Shown one piece after another: positions 44,397-53,560 of a stretch of DNA of 59,829 nt; the first letter of the stretch is position 1; the number at the start of each line of letters is the position of its first letter. The notes beneath the pieces are model-generated. The model saw only the letters and a program-made list of their open reading frames with translations, was not told the DNA's origin and did not search any database. Made by a program: the position numbers and the translations under genes. Source of the stretch: Bacteroidota bacterium (GTDB lineage Bacteria > Bacteroidota > Bacteroidia > Chitinophagales > JADIYW01); NCBI GenBank assembly GCA_016705125.1, contig JADIYW010000019.1:1-59829 (forward strand). The letters run 5' to 3'.

Positions 44397-44969
44397 ATGA
44401 ATAAAGCAATAATTATAACAGGGCCATCAGGTGCAGGAAAAAATACCATCGCAGATTATTTAATAGGCAAATTTTCGTTTTTAAATTACTCTATAAGTGC
44501 TACTACACGACAACCACGTGAAGGTGAAGTGGACAAAGTGGACTATTATTTTATTACGGTGCCAGATTTTAAAACTAAAATCGAAAAGGATGAATTTATT
44601 GAATGGGAAATGGTGTATACCGACATGTTCTATGGGACATTAAAGTCAGAAATAAATAGAATTTGGGCTGCTGGCAAAGCAATAGTGTTTGTGGTAGATG
44701 TGATAGGTGCGAAGGATTTAAAACAATATTTTGGAGATAGTGCGCTTTCTGTTTTTATTAAACCACCTTCGCTTACAGAACTTCGACAACGAATTATGAA
44801 ACGACGAACCGAACACATCGATGCCTTAGAAGAAAGAATGAGGAGGGCTAAAGTGGAAATAAAAATGGCGGATGTATTTGATAAAATTCTTGTTAATGAT
44901 GATTTGGATACCGTTTTTGGAGAAGCAGATGATTTGATCGCTGATTTTTTCAACAAAAAAATAAAATAA
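44397..44969 (+). CDS. gmk: Guanylate kinase
   Basis: Gmk makes GDP from GMP and ATP. The P-loop is GPSGAGKNT at residues 9-17; Asn stands where Ser or Thr is usual after Lys, a mild oddity. The GMP-binding YSISATTRQPREGEVDKVDY and a later FVVDVIGAKDLKQYF are normal. Length 190. It is the second gene of the yicC-gmk unit. Confidence 0.97.
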   Translation: MNKAIIITGPSGAGKNTIADYLIGKFSFLNYSISATTRQPREGEVDKVDYYFITVPDFKTKIEKDEFIEWEMVYTDMFYGTLKSEINRIWAAGKAIVFVVDVIGAKDLKQYFGDSALSVFIKPPSLTELRQRIMKRRTEHIDALEERMRRAKVEIKMADVFDKILVNDDLDTVFGEADDLIADFFNKKIK

Positions 44970-45040
44970 TCTTATAAAATTACTTGCTAATTTGAATTAT
45001 TAATACCATTTTTATAAAGAAATATAAATCGTATTTTTTT

Positions 45041-45427
45041 ATGGTAACTTTTGTAACTCGAGGCATTAAAGTATCTGTTGAATCATTTTATCAGAATGAG
45101 TATTCGAATGCTTTAACTCGAGATTATATGTTTGCTTACAGTATTACCATTAAAAATAATGGAGCAAAATCAGTTAGGCTTCTAAGAAGACATTGGTTCA
45201 TTGTGGAAGGATTTGGCAATGTTAAACAAGTAGAAGGCGAAGGCGTTGTGGGAGAACAACCCATCCTTTTACCTGGTGAATCATTTCAATATGTGTCTGG
45301 GTGTGGTTTGAAAACAGAAATAGGAAAAATGTATGGAACTTACCTGTTTAAAGAAATTGATGACAATAGTTTGTTTTATGTAACTATACCCGAATTTAAA
45401 TTAATATGTAATGAAAAGTTAAATTAA
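45041..45427 (+). CDS. apaG: ApaG family protein
   Basis: The 128-residue single-domain protein has the ApaG fold pattern: FAYSITIKNNGAKSVRLLRR, HWFIVEGFGNVKQVEGEGVV and GESFQYVSGCGLKTEIGKMYG. ApaG is a small immunoglobulin-like protein; older links to cobalt/magnesium efflux are not firmly explained. It has 71 bases between it and gmk and a terminator behind, so it may share the upstream transcript or have its own. Confidence 0.95.
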   Translation: MVTFVTRGIKVSVESFYQNEYSNALTRDYMFAYSITIKNNGAKSVRLLRRHWFIVEGFGNVKQVEGEGVVGEQPILLPGESFQYVSGCGLKTEIGKMYGTYLFKEIDDNSLFYVTIPEFKLICNEKLN

Positions 45428-45513
45428 TAAAAAAGATTTGGTTTTTTAATTTATTATATATAATTTTGTTTTATAATTGTTTTAAAGAGTTAATGAAGGG
45501 GCTTTTTTTTATT

Positions 45514-45541
45514 GGGTCAGCGTAAGCTGGCCCTTTTTTTA
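45514..45541 (+). terminator. Rho-independent terminator downstream of apaG
   Basis: GGGTCAGC, loop GTAA, GCTGGCCC (one G-T pair) followed by a T run to 45541. It sits between convergent apaG and radC and reads best on the plus strand. Confidence 0.8.
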
Positions 45542-46228
45542 TAACCCATTGTCAGCAAAACTAAAATAGTCTTCGATTCCAATAATGATATGATCGAGTA
45601 TTTTTATATCTAATATCTCGCCTGCTGATCTTATTTTTTTTGTAAGCTTTATATCTTGTTCACTTGGCTTCAAATGGCCGGATGGATGATTGTGAAATAA
45701 TACAATACTGGGCGAAAATAATTTTAATGCATGATTGAATATTATTTTCAAGTCGCAAAGTGTTTGTGTGAGTCCGCCGCTACTGATATTTTTAATGCTC
45801 AATATTTTTCCTCTAATGTCTAAATAAATAACCCAGAATTCTTCATGATTTAAATCAGCCAGGTGAGGATAAATGGTGTCAAATGCCGATTTGCTGGAGG
45901 TAATCATCATTGGCTTCTCGATTTCAGCACTTCTTCGGCGTCTTCCAATTTCCATTGCTGCCACTATTGAAATGGCTTTTGCTGGCCCAACACCTTTTAT
46001 TTCCATCAAATCTGAAACACCGAGTTTGCTTAACTTGTGTAGGTTATTATCAGCTCTTTGTAATATTAATTGCGCCAATTCAACAGCAGTAAGGTCTTTT
46101 GTGCCAGTATGTAGCAATATGGCAAAAAGTTCGGCATCGGTCAGCGCGCCCTTTCCTCTTAAGGTTAGTTTTTCTCTAGGTCTGTCCTCCTCGGACCAGC
46201 TTTTTATTGTTAGGTTATTTGTAAGCAT
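45539..46228 (-). CDS. radC: RadC family JAB-domain protein
   Basis: The 229-residue product has an N-terminal UPF0758 helix-hairpin-helix part (DLMEIKGVGPAKAISIVAA) and a C-terminal JAB/MPN metal domain with FHNHPSGHLKPSEQD, the HxH..S..D zinc motif. RadC was once linked to repair, but its real function is open; related JAB proteins are accessory factors of mobile elements. It is placed behind rpsT on the same strand after a terminator. Confidence 0.95.
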   Translation of the reverse strand: MLTNNLTIKSWSEEDRPREKLTLRGKGALTDAELFAILLHTGTKDLTAVELAQLILQRADNNLHKLSKLGVSDLMEIKGVGPAKAISIVAAMEIGRRRRSAEIEKPMMITSSKSAFDTIYPHLADLNHEEFWVIYLDIRGKILSIKNISSGGLTQTLCDLKIIFNHALKLFSPSIVLFHNHPSGHLKPSEQDIKLTKKIRSAGEILDIKILDHIIIGIEDYFSFADNGL

Positions 46229-46261
46229 AAAAAAAGGTGTACCCCATTGAGATACACCTTT
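46229..46261 (-). terminator. Terminator behind rpsT
   Basis: Arms AAAGGTGTA (46233-46241) and TACACCTTT (46253-46261) with a T run on the minus strand just beyond. It lies between rpsT and radC, 24 bases past the rpsT stop. Confidence 0.8.
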
Positions 46262-46284
46262 GTATAAAATTCCACACTTTTAAA

Positions 46285-46536
46285 TTATAATTTCGCTACT
46301 TTTTTCATTAAGCTAGATTTTAAATTACCAGCAGTGTTCTTGTGTATTTGATTTCTTTTAGCTAATTTATCCACCATTGATACTACTTTTGGTAATAAAG
46401 CAACAGCTTCTTCTTTGTTTTCAAGTGCCCTTAGTTTACGAATAGCATTACGCGTAGTTTTACCATAATATCTATTTTGTAGTCTTTTTTTAGCTGATTG
46501 TCTAATTCTCTTTTTTGCCGACTTGTGATGTGCCAT
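46285..46536 (-). CDS. rpsT: 30S ribosomal protein S20
   Basis: This 83-residue, very basic helical protein starts MAHHKSAKKRIRQSAKKRLQ and ends NLKSSLMKKVAKL, the S20 pattern. It binds 16S rRNA in the small subunit. It is a single gene with its own terminator; the divergent sucA begins 171 bases away. Confidence 0.97.
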   Translation of the reverse strand: MAHHKSAKKRIRQSAKKRLQNRYYGKTTRNAIRKLRALENKEEAVALLPKVVSMVDKLAKRNQIHKNTAGNLKSSLMKKVAKL

Positions 46537-46707
46537 TATTTATTCTTTTTTATTTGGAAGTGCAAATGTACAACTTTTTTTCAAACATAAAAATTTATTA
46601 TACTAAACTTTTCTTTTCAATTAAAGGTTAATAATTATTAAACAAATGAAGTCAATATTCCAATTTTGTTTTTATTATTTAGATATTTGTGAAGTAAATT
46701 AAATTGT

Positions 46708-49440
46708 ATGTCCATCGCTGATTATTCTTTTCTGGCAAATGCCCACCCTTCATATATTGAAAACGTATATAACGACTATAAAACCGACCCAAATAGTATA
46801 GATCCTGAATGGAAGAAATTTTTTGATGGATTTGATTATGCTATCTCTAATCATGAAAATGCTGTTGATAGACAAGGTGTTGCAACTTTCAACACAAAGG
46901 AATTTGCAGTTTTAAAACTAATTCATGGGTATAGAAATAAAGGGCATTTGATTTCAAATACTAATCCGCTTAGAGCTCGTAAAGATAGACATGCCGATAT
47001 CGAACTGCACCATTTCGGATTGAGTGAGGCAGATTTGGATACAGAATTTATCTCGGGCAATGAAATAGGCATTGGAAAAGCTACCTTAAAAACAATATTG
47101 GAGCGATTAAGAAAAATTTATGTTCGAACCATCGGTTGGGAGTATAATTATGTATTGGATAGAGAGGAACGTAAATGGTTGAGGGAACAAATTGAACATG
47201 GCTATATCGCCTATGAGCACCCAATAGAAAAGAAAAAGAGGATTTTAAGTAAATTAAATGAATCGGCTGTTTTGGAAAAATTTCTAGGCACTAAATTTAT
47301 CGGACAGAAACGTTTTTCACTCGAAGGTGGCGAATCCACTATTCCAGCCCTTGATGCAATGATAAATGTAGCAGCTAACGAAGGTGTAGAAGAGGTTGTA
47401 ATTGGAATGGCGCATAGAGGAAGATTAAATGTACTAACGAATATAATAGGAAAAACATACGAGCAAGTTTTCTCAGAGTTTGAGGGTTTAGCACCTGATG
47501 ATTTCTCCACTGGTACTGGCGATGTAAAATATCATTTAGGCTATTCGTCGCAATATCAAACCATGGATAATAAAGAAGTATATATCAAATTATTACCAAA
47601 TCCATCCCATTTAGAGGCTGTTAATCCCGTGGTTCAAGGATTTTGTAGGGCAAAAGCCGATGCGATTTATAATTCTGATTACGATAAAATATTGCCAATA
47701 ACCATACATGGTGATGCCGCTGTGGCAGGCCAAGGCATCGTTTACGAGGTATTGCAAATGGCCAATTTGAAAGGCTATACCGTTGGAGGAACTATTCATT
47801 TTGTTATCAATAATCAAATTGGATTTACTACCGATTTTGATGATGCACGTACTTCTAATTATAGCACTTCTATTGCAGCAACTATTCAATCACCTGTTTT
47901 TCATGTAAATGGAGATGATGTTGAAGCAGTTACTTATGTAGCAGAACTTGCCGCAGCCTACCGACAACGATTTAATAAGGATGTTTTTGTAGATATGGTT
48001 TGTTACCGTAAATGGGGACATAATGAAGGCGATGATCCACATTATACACAACCGCAAATGTATAATTTGATAAAAAACCATACAGGTGTAAGGGATTTAT
48101 ACAATTTAAAATTGGCCGATTGGGGAGTTGCAGGTAAGGAATTAGCCCTCAATATGGAAAAAGATTTTTGGAAAGAACTTCAAGAACGATTAGACGAAAA
48201 CAAACAACATCCAAGGCCATACCAAGCGCAAGCAACCGAAATGGCGTGGCAAAAATTAAGGAGGTCGACCGAAGCAGATTTTGAGCAATCACCTGAAACG
48301 AAAATCGACAAAACCAATTTAATAAAAATCATAAAAGCACTTGTGAAGGTGCCAGAAAATTTTAATCCGCTTAAGAAAATACAGCAAATGCTGGATGCGC
48401 GGCGAGCGCTGATGAAAGAGCATTCGAATATCGATTGGGCTGCAGGTGAACTATTGGCGTATGGCTCCATTTTGCTTGATGGATTTGATGTACGAATGAG
48501 TGGGGAAGATGTAAAACGTGGTACTTTCAGCCATCGGCATGCCATGCTTTATGATGAAATTACAAACGAAGAGTACAATCGCTTGGGTTTTATTGAGGAA
48601 GAAGGCAAACAAGGGAAATTCAGAATCTTCAATTCACACCTTTCAGAATATGGCGTTTTAGGTTTTGAATTCGGTTATTCTTTGCCTAGCCCAAATCCAT
48701 TAACGATTTGGGAAGCGCAATTTGGCGATTTCAATAATGGAGCACAGATTATTATCGATCAATTTATTGCCTCTTGCGAAACAAAGTGGAATCGCCAGAG
48801 CGGAATCGTTTTATTATTGCCACATGGCCACGAAGGTGCTGGTCCGGAGCATTCAAGTGCTAGGCTCGAAAGATTCTTGCAATTGTGTGGTGAAGACAAT
48901 ATGTTTATTACCAATATTACAACGCCTGCCAATTTATTCCATGCATTACGTCGCCAATTGGCATTGCCATTTAGGAAGCCTTTGGTAAATATGTCGCCAA
49001 AATCATTGCTCAGACATCCAAAATGCGTTTCAGATATTCAATTACTTTTAAGTGGTAAATTTGAAGAAGTGATAGTGGATAAAGTCGCTTTGCCAGAAAA
49101 AGATATCAGAAAAGTTATTTTTTGTACAGGTAAGGTTTATTACGACCTAAAAGCGCAAATGGAGCTCGATAAAAAAGAAGATATTGTATTGGTAAGGGTA
49201 GAGCAAATTTATCCAATGCCTAAAAAGAAAATGGATGCCATTATAGAGCAATACAAAAATGCAACACCGATTTGGGTACAAGAAGAACCAGAGAATATGG
49301 GTGCTTGGACATTCATAAGGATGAATTATGACAAAATAAACACAAATATTTCAAGGCCAATGACTTCATCACCTGCCACCGGATTCAGCAAATTGCATGA
49401 AAAAGAGCAGAAAGCATTGGTGGAAAGGGCATTGGAATAA
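46708..49440 (+). CDS. sucA: 2-oxoglutarate dehydrogenase E1 component
   Basis: SucA is the thiamine-diphosphate E1 that decarboxylates 2-oxoglutarate. The N-terminal opening SFLANAHPSYIENVYNDYKT, the active-site blocks GMAHRGRLNVLTNIIGKTY and IHGDAAVAGQGIVYEVLQM, and the late LLLPHGHEGAGPEHSSARLE are all present. The 910-residue length is standard, with no frame break. It is followed after 100 bases by the E2 gene, together forming the TCA-cycle complex with a lipoamide dehydrogenase encoded elsewhere. Confidence 0.98.
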   Translation: MSIADYSFLANAHPSYIENVYNDYKTDPNSIDPEWKKFFDGFDYAISNHENAVDRQGVATFNTKEFAVLKLIHGYRNKGHLISNTNPLRARKDRHADIELHHFGLSEADLDTEFISGNEIGIGKATLKTILERLRKIYVRTIGWEYNYVLDREERKWLREQIEHGYIAYEHPIEKKKRILSKLNESAVLEKFLGTKFIGQKRFSLEGGESTIPALDAMINVAANEGVEEVVIGMAHRGRLNVLTNIIGKTYEQVFSEFEGLAPDDFSTGTGDVKYHLGYSSQYQTMDNKEVYIKLLPNPSHLEAVNPVVQGFCRAKADAIYNSDYDKILPITIHGDAAVAGQGIVYEVLQMANLKGYTVGGTIHFVINNQIGFTTDFDDARTSNYSTSIAATIQSPVFHVNGDDVEAVTYVAELAAAYRQRFNKDVFVDMVCYRKWGHNEGDDPHYTQPQMYNLIKNHTGVRDLYNLKLADWGVAGKELALNMEKDFWKELQERLDENKQHPRPYQAQATEMAWQKLRRSTEADFEQSPETKIDKTNLIKIIKALVKVPENFNPLKKIQQMLDARRALMKEHSNIDWAAGELLAYGSILLDGFDVRMSGEDVKRGTFSHRHAMLYDEITNEEYNRLGFIEEEGKQGKFRIFNSHLSEYGVLGFEFGYSLPSPNPLTIWEAQFGDFNNGAQIIIDQFIASCETKWNRQSGIVLLLPHGHEGAGPEHSSARLERFLQLCGEDNMFITNITTPANLFHALRRQLALPFRKPLVNMSPKSLLRHPKCVSDIQLLLSGKFEEVIVDKVALPEKDIRKVIFCTGKVYYDLKAQMELDKKEDIVLVRVEQIYPMPKKKMDAIIEQYKNATPIWVQEEPENMGAWTFIRMNYDKINTNISRPMTSSPATGFSKLHEKEQKALVERALE

Positions 49441-49540
49441 TTGTAAAATAAAAAAGGATTAACTTATATTGGTTAGAAAGATCTTTTTGTAGGTAAAAAT
49501 ATTAAGACAATAGTTAGAAGAAAGTATAGTTGTATCAATT

Positions 49541-50791
49541 ATGAGTAAAATAGAAATAAAAGTGCCAAGTATTGGCGAATCAGTTACAGAAGTAACCCTT
49601 TCAACTTGGTTGAAAAAAGATGGCGATTATGTAAAATTAGACGAGAACCTTTGTGAATTAGAGTCGGAAAAGGCAACCTTTGAATTACCTTCGGAAGCGG
49701 AAGGTAAATTGACCATTATAGCTCAAGAAGGAGCTGATCTAAAAATTGGCGATATAGTATGCACCATCGACACAGCCGATAAAGGCCCACAAGGTGTTGA
49801 CGAAAATCCGAAGGCCGAAATAGCGCCACCCAAGGAAGTGGAAAAACCTAGCACTCAAGCAGTAGCAAGTAAAGATACATACGCCAGTCAGCATCCATCG
49901 CCAGCCGCAAAAAAGATATTGGACGAAAAAGGAATCGACCCTAAAACAATAGAAGGTACCGGAAAAGACAATAGAATAACAAAAGAAGACGCTCTAAAAA
50001 GCGAAAAACCAGCAGTATCTATTGCCAAAGTGGAAAATATTCCTTTATCAAAAGGGCAATTTTCAAGAGGCGAAAAGGCAGAAAAAATGTCGCGATTGCG
50101 CCGCACCATCTCCAAACGATTGGTAGCTGCCAAAAATGAAACGGCCATGCTAACTACTTTTAATGAAGTAGATATGAGCCGAATAATGCAGATTAGAGAA
50201 CAGTACAAAAAATCATTCGAGGAATCGAAAGGGATAGGACTAGGTTTTATGTCTTTTTTTACAAAAGCTTGTTCAGTAGCATTGCAAAAATTTCCCGCTA
50301 TAAATGCCTACTTAGAAGACGAAAATATAGTATTCCACGATTTTTGTGATATTTCTATCGCCGTTTCTACGCCGAAAGGTTTGGTGGTGCCAGTAATCAG
50401 AAATGCTGAATCTTTATCATTTGCCGAAATAGAAATGGAAGTTAAAAGATTGGCCATTCTCGGTCGAGATGGTAATTTAACCATGGACGACATGACAGGT
50501 GGCACATTTACAATTACCAATGGTGGTGTATTTGGGTCTTTGCTATCCACGCCAATTATCAACCAGCCACAATCAGCCATACTTGGCATGCACAAAATAC
50601 AAGACCGACCAATGGCCATAAATGGAAAAGTAGAAATACGACCAATGATGTATGTGGCGTTGAGTTACGACCACCGAATAGTAGATGGAAAAGAAAGCGT
50701 TGGTTTCTTGGTTACGGTAAAAGACATGCTCGAAAACCCTGAAAAAATGCTTTACGGACAAGATCCAGTAAAAGTATTATTGGGATTGTAG
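49541..50791 (+). CDS. sucB: Dihydrolipoyl succinyltransferase (2-oxoglutarate dehydrogenase E2)
   Basis: The lipoyl domain comprises residues 1-77 with lipoyl Lys44 in LESEKATFELPS. A Pro/Glu-rich linker and an E1/E3-binding domain (PSPAAKKILDEKGIDPKTIE, about 118-150) follow. The catalytic domain shows MLTTFNEVDMSRIMQIREQY and the active-site His/Asp in SYDHRIVDGKESVGFL. Length 416 is normal. It transfers the succinyl group to CoA and is in an operon with sucA. Confidence 0.97.
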   Translation: MSKIEIKVPSIGESVTEVTLSTWLKKDGDYVKLDENLCELESEKATFELPSEAEGKLTIIAQEGADLKIGDIVCTIDTADKGPQGVDENPKAEIAPPKEVEKPSTQAVASKDTYASQHPSPAAKKILDEKGIDPKTIEGTGKDNRITKEDALKSEKPAVSIAKVENIPLSKGQFSRGEKAEKMSRLRRTISKRLVAAKNETAMLTTFNEVDMSRIMQIREQYKKSFEESKGIGLGFMSFFTKACSVALQKFPAINAYLEDENIVFHDFCDISIAVSTPKGLVVPVIRNAESLSFAEIEMEVKRLAILGRDGNLTMDDMTGGTFTITNGGVFGSLLSTPIINQPQSAILGMHKIQDRPMAINGKVEIRPMMYVALSYDHRIVDGKESVGFLVTVKDMLENPEKMLYGQDPVKVLLGL

Positions 50792-50803
50792 ATTTTGGTT
50801 TGT

Positions 50804-50830
50804 TGGTCGGCAGTCAGTGGTCGGCAGTGG
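50804..50830. repeat. GTCGGCAGT-type short tandem repeat
   Basis: GTCGGCAGTC (50806-50815) and GTCGGCAGTGG (50820-50830) stand in tandem just past sucB. The reverse complement matches part of the hairpin repeat at 39165-39204, so this is a second site of a dispersed intergenic repeat. Confidence 0.5.
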
Positions 50831-50907
50831 ATGAATTACAATAATGAATTTTTTATTTTCATTAAATGTCAACTAAATAAACTGCGGATTAAACCAAGGG
50901 AATGCTG

Positions 50908-51459
50908 CTAATTGGCATTCTCTTTGAATCTTTTTGCGATAATTTCCAGATCCGAAGCTTGTAAATTAGAACTAGACTTTAAAATAGAAACAAACATAGC
51001 TACTTCCTCGTCACTTGCCGGGCAACCCATATTCTGCCCATTATCTTTTAGCGTTTTTCCCTCCTCTCGGATTAAACAATCAGCCAACAAATTGCCATCA
51101 CCATCCAAAATAATCCAAAATGGAAGTCCTTTTCCCTTGCCCAAATATTTAGTTTTTAGGGCATTTCCGCCGGGTGTTTCCAATTTTATTTTTTCCTTAG
51201 CTTCCTCAACCGCAATATATTTTACGATATAATTGGCATCAAACAAGGGTTTGCATATAGAATCATTTATGGCATTTTCCATTTTGTGGCACCACTTACA
51301 CCACGATGCATGAAAAATAATCAATACATTTTTGTCCGTAGCTTTTGCATCTGCACAAGCCGTTTTCACTATTTCATTGGCGGAACTGGTCGACTTTTGA
51401 GCCATTACGCCATTACTCGCTAATAAAAAAATAGAAACGACAAATAATATTTTTTTCAT
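50908..51459 (-). CDS. Secreted thioredoxin-family protein
   Basis: The 183-residue product has a signal peptide (MKKILFVVSIFLLASNGVMA) and a thioredoxin fold with active site ASWCKWCHKM (Cys54, Cys57). The cis-Pro region is in GKGLPFWIILDGDGNLL. It is probably a periplasmic disulfide reductase or isomerase of the thioredoxin_7/DUF255-like type. It stands alone, convergent with sucB. Confidence 0.88.
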   Translation of the reverse strand: MKKILFVVSIFLLASNGVMAQKSTSSANEIVKTACADAKATDKNVLIIFHASWCKWCHKMENAINDSICKPLFDANYIVKYIAVEEAKEKIKLETPGGNALKTKYLGKGKGLPFWIILDGDGNLLADCLIREEGKTLKDNGQNMGCPASDEEVAMFVSILKSSSNLQASDLEIIAKRFKENAN

Positions 51460-51690
51460 TTGGATAAATTGAGAACCAAAGCTAATTAAAAATCCCTACT
51501 TTATATTTACAATGTTGAAAGTTAGGAGAAGTCAATCCCTTTTTTTTATAAAAAAATCAATAACAAGAATATTGAGTTTGATGTCAGAATCATAAATCAA
51601 GCATTATTTAAGTAAAATTATATTTGAAAAATAGAATATTAATTGTTTTTTTGAAATGAATACAGTATATTTATTTTACAAAATAAATTG

Positions 51691-51903
51691 ATGGAGAGTA
51701 GGAGGAAATTAGAAGAGAAAATTGAACAAATTAAAAGAATTGCATCCAATGAAGAAAAAAGAATTGCTGAATATAACTTATTACTTACTTTACCACAAAC
51801 TGATGATGTAAAACTTCAAATAAAAAATTTATTAAGTTCATCACTTGAGCGGTATAAAAGATACAGAGAGGAATTAGAAAATTTGGAGTGGTTGAGAGAT
51901 TAA
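51691..51903 (+). CDS. Small helical protein, unknown
   Basis: ATG at 51691 gives a 70-residue, strongly charged, all-helical product (RKLEEKIEQIKRIASNEEKR, then LERYKRYREELENLEWLRD). It has a heptad-like pattern and no known motif; in size and setting it could be an adaptor or an effector-associated small domain, but I cannot assign it. It is followed 34 bases later by another small helical gene on the same strand. Coding status is moderately supported. Confidence 0.5.
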   Translation: MESRRKLEEKIEQIKRIASNEEKRIAEYNLLLTLPQTDDVKLQIKNLLSSSLERYKRYREELENLEWLRD

Positions 51904-51937
51904 TAACCACTATTAATTGATTAAAAAAAACATTAAA

Positions 51938-52177
51938 ATGACTACGAAAAAAAAAGAATTAATCGACCAATATATAAATGCTTTGATTGTTGGTGATAAT
52001 GAAGTGTTGAATAAAATTGGGAACATTAAGCGCAAACTATCAGAAGATGATAAACCATATTTTAAGAAAAATTATTTGGCTAATATTGATGCCATTGAAG
52101 CACGTTTTTCAAAAGAAAACAGGGAAGCGCAGCAAATACATGATCATTTTATAAAAATAAATTCAGTATTATCTTAA
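51938..52177 (+). CDS. Small helical protein, unknown
   Basis: The ATG at 51938 (MTTKKKELIDQYINALIVGD) is chosen over a TTG at 51917. The 79-residue product is helical and mixed in charge (LANIDAIEARFSKENREAQQ). No family is recognised. With the previous gene it forms a plus-strand pair that points toward the minus-strand accessory cluster and meets it at the 92-bp repeat. Confidence 0.5.
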   Translation: MTTKKKELIDQYINALIVGDNEVLNKIGNIKRKLSEDDKPYFKKNYLANIDAIEARFSKENREAQQIHDHFIKINSVLS

Positions 52178-52283
52178 TTGTTTTAAACTTTTTTAATATC
52201 TTTTTTTTTGAATTAACTCATAAATAAAACGGAAACTTATTTTATTTTTTCAAAAAAACTTAAAAACAAATCACTCGAAAGCC

Positions 52284-52375
52284 TAATAATAAAATATTAA
52301 ATCCGTTGATGGTGTTTAACTTTTTAAGGCTACACTTTAAGGGATGGTGTCAATGTTTCTTTTCATTAGGTGATA
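52284..52375. repeat. 92-bp exact direct repeat, copy 1
   Basis: Identical over 92 bases to 53447-53538. It covers the last 12 codons of the cysteine-cluster gene (YHLMKRNIDTIP), its stop, and 53 bases of 3' flank. Confidence 0.9.
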
Positions 52376-53398
52376 CTTTAATGAGTCAATATAATTAACC
52401 ATATCACTGTCGTCTTCACGATATTGTTGAATTTGTTCATCACTAAATGTGTTATATTTTAATAGCATTTGATAGTAGAATTTATCATAAATTGATTGAA
52501 ACTTTATTATCGACTTAAAATCTGAATTATCTATTTTTAGATAATCGACTTCAAAGTGCTTGCTTTTAAAAAAATTATTTGGATGCATGTACAATAACGA
52601 AAACAAGTTAATATGCTGACCAAGTTGTTCATAAGTTGTTAACCAATTTAATAGTTGAGTTTCATTTTTTGGTTGTACAAATTTATAGTCTGCAAGTGCT
52701 TTGTAAGCTTGTTCATGGTATTTTAAATTATTGTATAATATTTCTATACTTCCAAAAAGATTTGAAAAATTTTCTCGATTGGTGTACAATTTACCATCAA
52801 AAACTATTGATTTATTTAAATCCTCGTATTTCTCAAACCATTCTAAATAAATTGTTTTATCTATAATGGTATTTTCATAAGGCAATAATTCCTCATAAGC
52901 TAAAAGGTATTTTTGACTGGCAATTAAAAATTTTACACTTGGTTTAAAGTCTGCTTCTTCATCATTATTTATATTAATTGTAACTTTATTGCTTGTTTTT
53001 ATAATTTTTTTAGATGTTATAAGACTGCCACAACCATAAATGTCTTTTATTTCATTATTAGATTCTTCAACAATTAAGTCTATGTACATTTTTGATTTGT
53101 TGCCATAAAAAGAATAACCGCTGCAACCATTATTATTACAAAATTTTGATACACATACACCACGATATGGCATTAAACAAGTATCGCCTTTGTCAATAAA
53201 TTGTTGAAAGACATCAGTAAGCTTAGATATAAAAACTGTTTTTGTAGCATCCTGATATGTTTTATGGTCATCTAACACCAAACCCACCATTTCAGCATCT
53301 AGCTTACACATAAAATACATAAATGCCTCCTTTTGATTTTGAGGAGCTTTTTGTTCTTTTGTTTCTGCAAATAACGACAATTGTTTTTTGGTATTCAT
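52337..53398 (-). CDS. Cysteine-cluster protein of unknown function
   Basis: The 353-residue product begins MNTKKQLSLFAETKEQKAPQ. Cysteines 74, 82, 87 and 92 (CLMPYRGVCVSKFCNNNGC) and Cys123 form a likely zinc-binding centre, followed by a beta segment YIDLIVEESNNEIKDIYGC. Residues 150-353 are helical with a TPR-like feel (YHEQAYKALADYKF). No catalytic motif is recognised. It lies downstream of the stand-alone polymerase gene on the same strand and exactly between two 92-bp repeats, one of which includes its own 3' end. It may be a late-added member of the cluster. Confidence 0.65.
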   Translation of the reverse strand: MNTKKQLSLFAETKEQKAPQNQKEAFMYFMCKLDAEMVGLVLDDHKTYQDATKTVFISKLTDVFQQFIDKGDTCLMPYRGVCVSKFCNNNGCSGYSFYGNKSKMYIDLIVEESNNEIKDIYGCGSLITSKKIIKTSNKVTININNDEEADFKPSVKFLIASQKYLLAYEELLPYENTIIDKTIYLEWFEKYEDLNKSIVFDGKLYTNRENFSNLFGSIEILYNNLKYHEQAYKALADYKFVQPKNETQLLNWLTTYEQLGQHINLFSLLYMHPNNFFKSKHFEVDYLKIDNSDFKSIIKFQSIYDKFYYQMLLKYNTFSDEQIQQYREDDSDMVNYIDSLKYHLMKRNIDTIP

Positions 53399-53446
53399 AT
53401 TGAAGGATTTTGTTCAGCTAAGATAGCAATTGAATAAAATAATACA

Positions 53447-53538
53447 TAATAATAAAATATTAAATCCGTTGATGGTGTTTAACTTTTTAAGGCTACACTT
53501 TAAGGGATGGTGTCAATGTTTCTTTTCATTAGGTGATA
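53447..53538. repeat. 92-bp exact direct repeat, copy 2
   Basis: Exact copy of 52284-52375, 1163 bases away, same orientation. Here the shared YHLMKRNIDTIP codons are detached from any gene: the polymerase frame stops 23 bases earlier, in another frame. Confidence 0.9.
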
Positions 53539-53560
53539 GAATACTGTTGTGATTGACGAT

